Positions 5,002-7,642 of a stretch of DNA of 7,642 nucleotides are shown here, piece after piece. Both the position numbers and the translations under genes were made by a program. The notes below the pieces were generated by a model. It did not search any database, was not told the DNA's origin, and saw only the letters and a list, made by a program, of their open reading frames with translations. Origin of the DNA: Lachnospiraceae bacterium UBA3643 (GTDB lineage Bacteria > Bacillota > Clostridia > Lachnospirales > Lachnospiraceae); assembly GCA_002373855.1 (NCBI GenBank), contig DFKO01000111.1, forward strand, positions 1 through 7,642, given 5' to 3'. Within the stretch, counting starts at the first letter, position 1; each line of letters starts with the position of its first letter.

Positions 5002-6573
5002 ATGTCAAGAGATATGGTCAGAATCACGGGTATGAACTCAGGCCTTGATACAGAAAGTATCATCAAGGCTTATACCTCAACGACAACTCAGAATATTCAG
5101 AAGGCTAAAAATAATCTTCAGCTCAACAAATGGACCCAGAGTGCATGGCAGGGGATGAACTCCAAAATTTATAGCTTCTATTCAAAGACTCTGTCGACAA
5201 ACAGAATGTCAGGTGCATACAGACAGAAAAAGGTCACTACATCAAACAGTGCCCTCTCTGTAGTTGCGGGCAGTGGTTCTGTAGACGGCGTTCAGACAGC
5301 TCAGATTAAATCTACTGCATCAGCGGCATATTTAACAGGTGGAACAATTAAGAATATCTCATCAGGATCAGATAATCTGGTAGAAAAGCTTGGCATCCAG
5401 GAAGGCCAGCAGATTAAATTTGCTCCAAATGATGGAAAAGAAGCTACTTTCCAGATAGGTGGCGAATCATCTGATGAGAATGTTACTGTTGTTAATACAA
5501 TGGATGACCTTGTTAAAGCATTTTCAAAGCAGGGCATAAATGCTAACTTTGATGCTTCTAATAAACGTCTGTTCCTCAGTGCCAAGACATCGGGCACAGA
5601 CAGTGACTTCTCTGTAACATCAGACAGCGTTGAGACCCTTGCAAAGCTTGGTCTTGCATCAAAGAAGCAGATTGATACATTCAATGCGACAGCAGATGAA
5701 GATTCAAAGATTACGACAGGGGCAGCATCAAAGATTGACGGATCAAAAGCAAAGCTTATCCTTAACGGAGCAGAGTTTGAATCAAACACAAATACATTTA
5801 CAATAAATGGTGCTACATATACAATCAATGCTCTTCCTACAGATACTAACGAGAAGATATCTGTAACGACTTCAACGGACTATGATGGTATGTATGATAC
5901 TATTAAGAAGATGCTCTCGGAATACAATGATCTCGTAAATGAGATGAGCAAGTATTATAATGCTGAATCGGCCAAGAAGTATGATCCTCTTTCAGATGAG
6001 CAGAAGGAGCAGATGACCGAGAAAGAGATAGATGAGTGGGAAACCAAGATTAAGGATTCCATACTCCGTAAAGATAGTAAACTCTATGATGTCATGGATG
6101 CAATGAACAACGCGACACTTAAAGGCGTAGAAATAAACGGAGAAAAGGTTTATCTGTCTGATTTCGGTATCTCAACAGCAGGATATTTTGAGGCAGAAAA
6201 GAATGAGAGATATGCCCTTCATATTGATGGCGATAAGGATGATGAAGTATCAGCAGCTAAGGATGATAAGCTTAAGTCTATGATTGCGTCAGACCCTGAC
6301 AAAGTAATGGAGTTCTTCACAGGATTTGCAAATAATCTCTATAATGATTTATATGCTAAGATGGGTTCTTCATCTTTGAGTAGTATTTATAAGGTTTACA
6401 ATGATAAAGAACTTGCGACCGAACAGAAGGACTGGGAGAAAAAAGTATCAGACCTTGAGCAGAAACTTAAGGACATCGAGGATAAGTATTATAAGAAGTT
6501 TGCATCAATGGAAAAACTGCTCTCATCCATTAATTCAAAACAGAGTGCCGTAGGCTCATATTTCGGACAATAG
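5002..6573 (+). CDS. fliD: Flagellar filament cap protein FliD (HAP2)
   Basis: FliD forms the cap at the filament tip that folds exported flagellin into place. The 523-residue product matches the usual clostridial length. The N-terminal domain (about 6-107) begins with the hallmark RITGMNSGLDTESIIKAY and ends in DGVQTAQIKSTASAAY. The C-terminal domain (about 245-510) contains the conserved segment KKYDPLSDEQKEQM (325-338) and LSDFGISTAGYFE. It closes with a heptad-rich coiled coil (about 472-500) and KKFASMEKLLSSINSKQSA before the end. The middle (110-240) is variable, as expected for the exposed domain. No cysteines are present, unlike FlgK. AGGAGG at 4988-4993, 8 nt upstream, supports the first ATG over a second at 5014. 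Confidence 0.97.
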   Translation: MSRDMVRITGMNSGLDTESIIKAYTSTTTQNIQKAKNNLQLNKWTQSAWQGMNSKIYSFYSKTLSTNRMSGAYRQKKVTTSNSALSVVAGSGSVDGVQTAQIKSTASAAYLTGGTIKNISSGSDNLVEKLGIQEGQQIKFAPNDGKEATFQIGGESSDENVTVVNTMDDLVKAFSKQGINANFDASNKRLFLSAKTSGTDSDFSVTSDSVETLAKLGLASKKQIDTFNATADEDSKITTGAASKIDGSKAKLILNGAEFESNTNTFTINGATYTINALPTDTNEKISVTTSTDYDGMYDTIKKMLSEYNDLVNEMSKYYNAESAKKYDPLSDEQKEQMTEKEIDEWETKIKDSILRKDSKLYDVMDAMNNATLKGVEINGEKVYLSDFGISTAGYFEAEKNERYALHIDGDKDDEVSAAKDDKLKSMIASDPDKVMEFFTGFANNLYNDLYAKMGSSSLSSIYKVYNDKELATEQKDWEKKVSDLEQKLKDIEDKYYKKFASMEKLLSSINSKQSAVGSYFGQ

Positions 6574-6587
6574 GAGTGATATAAGTA

Positions 6588-6968
6588 ATGACAAGAAATC
6601 CATATGCTCAGTATGCCAATAATAAGGTGATGACAGCTTCCCCGGCGGAGCTGACTCTGATGCTTTATGAAGGTGCCATTAAATTTGGAAATATTGCGAT
6701 CACAGCAATGGAGAATAAGGAAATAGAGAAGGCACATGTAAATATTGTCAAGGTTCAGAAAATAATCACAGAATTCAGAACTACTCTTAATTTTAAGTAT
6801 CCTGTGGCAAATGATTTTGACAGAATTTACATTTATCTGGAGAGACGTCTCCATGAATGTATGGCAACCAAGGATAAGGAAATCATGGAGGAGATAGTAA
6901 TGCATCTCCGTTCCATGAGAGATAACTGGAAAGAAGTCATGAAGAAAGCTAAAGGCTCTGAACAGTAG
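6588..6968 (+). CDS. fliS: Flagellin-specific export chaperone FliS
   Basis: FliS binds the C-terminal disordered region of flagellin in the cytoplasm, preventing premature polymerisation and delivering it to the export gate. The product has 126 residues, the family length. The signature runs from the start: NPYAQYANNKVMTASPAELTLMLYEGAIKF at positions 4-33, written here with Tyr6 and the LMLYEGA block as the key elements. The rest is an all-helical bundle ending in a basic helix. AGGAG at 6572-6576 overlaps the fliD stop and lies 11 nt before ATG, a slightly long spacing. The 14-nt gap places it in the flaG-fliD operon. Confidence 0.97.
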   Translation: MTRNPYAQYANNKVMTASPAELTLMLYEGAIKFGNIAITAMENKEIEKAHVNIVKVQKIITEFRTTLNFKYPVANDFDRIYIYLERRLHECMATKDKEIMEEIVMHLRSMRDNWKEVMKKAKGSEQ

Positions 6969-6978
6969 AGGATACGGT

Positions 6979-7452
6979 ATGGAACAGTATTTAAACTCTC
7001 TGATAGAGGGGCTGAAAGCAAAAGAAAATATGCTGGATGAGCTGACCAAACTCACTGAAAAACAGCAGACAGTTGTATCTGAAGACAAAATCGACTGGGA
7101 TGCATTTGATGCCATAGTCGATGAGAAGTCGGATATCATAGAGAAACTGAATCAGAATGATGAAGGATTCACGGCGGTATTTGACAGGATTAAGGATGAT
7201 CTGAAGTCACAGATGGGTAAATATTCATCATATATAGATCAGATAAAGTCCGGTATAGCAAATGTCACAAATAAAAGCACATCCCTTATGGCACTTGAAC
7301 AAAGAACTAAAACAAGGGTTGAAAATGCTTTTAAAAGACAGAAAAAAGAGTATAATAACAGTAAGACTTCATCGAGAGTCGCAACCAATTATTACAATGC
7401 CATGAACAAGATGAACTTTGTTGATCCCCAGCTCATGGACAGTAAAAAATAA
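6979..7452 (+). CDS. FlgN/FliT-like flagellar export chaperone (family assignment by position and fold)
   Basis: The 157-residue product is almost entirely helical, soluble, and has no signal peptide, membrane segment or cysteine. Residues 1-60 show the heptad spacing and Leu/Glu/Lys makeup of FlgN/FliT chaperones (LNSLIEGLKAKENMLDEL; VDEKSDIIEKLNQNDEGF), and the C-terminal helix is strongly basic (110-130, KRQKKEY). FliT is the FliD chaperone and is normally encoded right after fliS, as here; FlgN chaperones FlgK and FlgL and is the family many Firmicutes proteins of this shape are placed in. I cannot separate the two by eye. GAGGA at 6968-6972, 6 nt before ATG, supports the start, and the 10-nt gap to fliS shows co-transcription. 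Confidence 0.75.
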   Translation: MEQYLNSLIEGLKAKENMLDELTKLTEKQQTVVSEDKIDWDAFDAIVDEKSDIIEKLNQNDEGFTAVFDRIKDDLKSQMGKYSSYIDQIKSGIANVTNKSTSLMALEQRTKTRVENAFKRQKKEYNNSKTSSRVATNYYNAMNKMNFVDPQLMDSKK

Positions 7453-7483
7453 AATTTTGTTAAAAATTTTATAATTCAGGTAT

Positions 7484-7509
7484 TAAGTATCGGGTTTATT
7501 GTCCGATAT
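7484..7509 (+). promoter_or_regulatory. Sigma-28-type promoter for flagellin fliC
   Basis: The -10 core CCGATAT at 7503-7509 is preceded by TAAG (7484-7487) with a 15-nt gap. The region 7499-7513 is identical over 15 bases to the flgK promoter. The transcript would begin near 7516-7520, giving a leader of about 90-95 nt. A TATAAT (7511-7516) overlaps downstream but lacks a recognisable -35. Confidence 0.82.
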
Positions 7510-7563
7510 ATATAATACAAGCGGAGAAAATGAAAATTTTCAAAGCACAATTACATAATAACC

Positions 7564-7581
7564 GGTGTCAAGGATGACACC
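7564..7581 (+). promoter_or_regulatory. CsrA-binding hairpin (site 1) in fliC leader
   Basis: GGTGTC (7564-7569) pairs perfectly with GACACC (7576-7581), closing the six-base loop AAGGAU. This is the CsrA ideal: ARGGAU in a hexaloop closed by C-G, and UCAAGGAUGA follows the SELEX consensus RUACARGGAUGU. The position upstream of the Shine-Dalgarno matches the two-site arrangement of B. subtilis hag. Binding is inferred, but csrA and fliW lie in the same cluster. Confidence 0.8.
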
Positions 7582-7594
7582 CCACTACTAATTT

Positions 7595-7603
7595 CAAGGA
7601 GGA
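7595..7603 (+). promoter_or_regulatory. fliC Shine-Dalgarno and CsrA site 2
   Basis: CAAGGAGGA contains a strong Shine-Dalgarno (AGGAGG, 7597-7602), 8 nt before ATG, and a GGA at 7598-7600 in a CsrA-like CAAGGA context. It is 26 nt after the GGA of the upstream hairpin, within the range bridged by one CsrA dimer. Occupation here would exclude the ribosome. Confidence 0.75.
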
Positions 7604-7610
7604 AAAAACT

Positions 7611-7642
7611 ATGGTAGTACAGCACAATTTAACAGCAATGAA
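7611..7642 (+). CDS. fliC: Flagellin, 5' fragment (cut by window end)
   Basis: Only ten codons and two bases are present. They read MVVQHNLTAM followed by AA, consistent with Asn next, the N-terminus seen in Lachnospiraceae flagellins. The strong Shine-Dalgarno, the sigma-28 promoter, the CsrA leader and the position after fliS all agree. Flagellin is the filament subunit. Nothing can be said about its length or variable domain; the equivalent gene is named hag in Bacillus. Confidence 0.88.
   Translation, partial: MVVQHNLTAM

Noticed and set aside
5014..6573. Shorter fliD from the second ATG
   Set aside because: The first ATG has AGGAGG at good spacing and both keep the RITGMNSGLD motif, so the longer form is preferred.
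7450..7471. AT-only inverted repeat after the FlgN/FliT-like gene (TAAAATTTT / AAAATTTTA)
   Set aside because: It has no GC pairs and no following U-run, so it is too weak to call a terminator.

Overview
The window is a late flagellar gene cluster, with every gene on the + strand. Gene content, protein sequences, moderate GC and strong AGGAGG-type ribosome binding sites point to a motile anaerobic Firmicute. The flagellin N-terminus MVVQHNLTAMN and the long FlgK and FlgL proteins suggest Lachnospiraceae (Roseburia/Agathobacter/Butyrivibrio-like). The genus cannot be fixed from the sequence alone.

Layout: a sigma-28-type promoter and a leader rich in GGA hairpins (26-133) precede flgK (134-2041) and flgL (2072-3667), the two hook-filament junction proteins. 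A 64-nt gap with an extended -10 promoter leads to fliW (3732-4190) and csrA (4192-4410), one base apart. A 162-nt intergenic region holds a textbook sigma-28 promoter (4457-4483) lying inside an inverted repeat, followed by a second hairpin. Then come flaG (4573-4989), fliD (5002-6573), fliS (6588-6968) and a small FlgN/FliT-like chaperone (6979-7452), spaced 10-14 nt apart. Another sigma-28-type promoter (7484-7509) and a 5' leader run into the first codons of flagellin fliC, which starts at 7611 and leaves the window.

How it works together: FlgK, FlgL and FliD are the structural proteins that accept and cap the filament. FliS is the export chaperone of flagellin. FliW and CsrA form the known partner switch in which CsrA blocks flagellin translation until FliW, released from flagellin by secretion, removes it. 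The target side of that switch is visible here: the fliC leader has a perfect 6-bp hairpin presenting AAGGAU in its loop, and a second CAAGGAGG site that is also the Shine-Dalgarno sequence.

The least expected signal is in the flgK leader. It carries two GGA-loop hairpins plus a GGA in the Shine-Dalgarno, spaced 21 and 19 nt apart, and its promoter shares a 15-base -10 region with fliC. This suggests that CsrA/FliW also controls the junction proteins here, while the flaG-fliD-fliS transcript has no GGA-loop hairpin. The binding itself is inferred from sequence and known CsrA rules.
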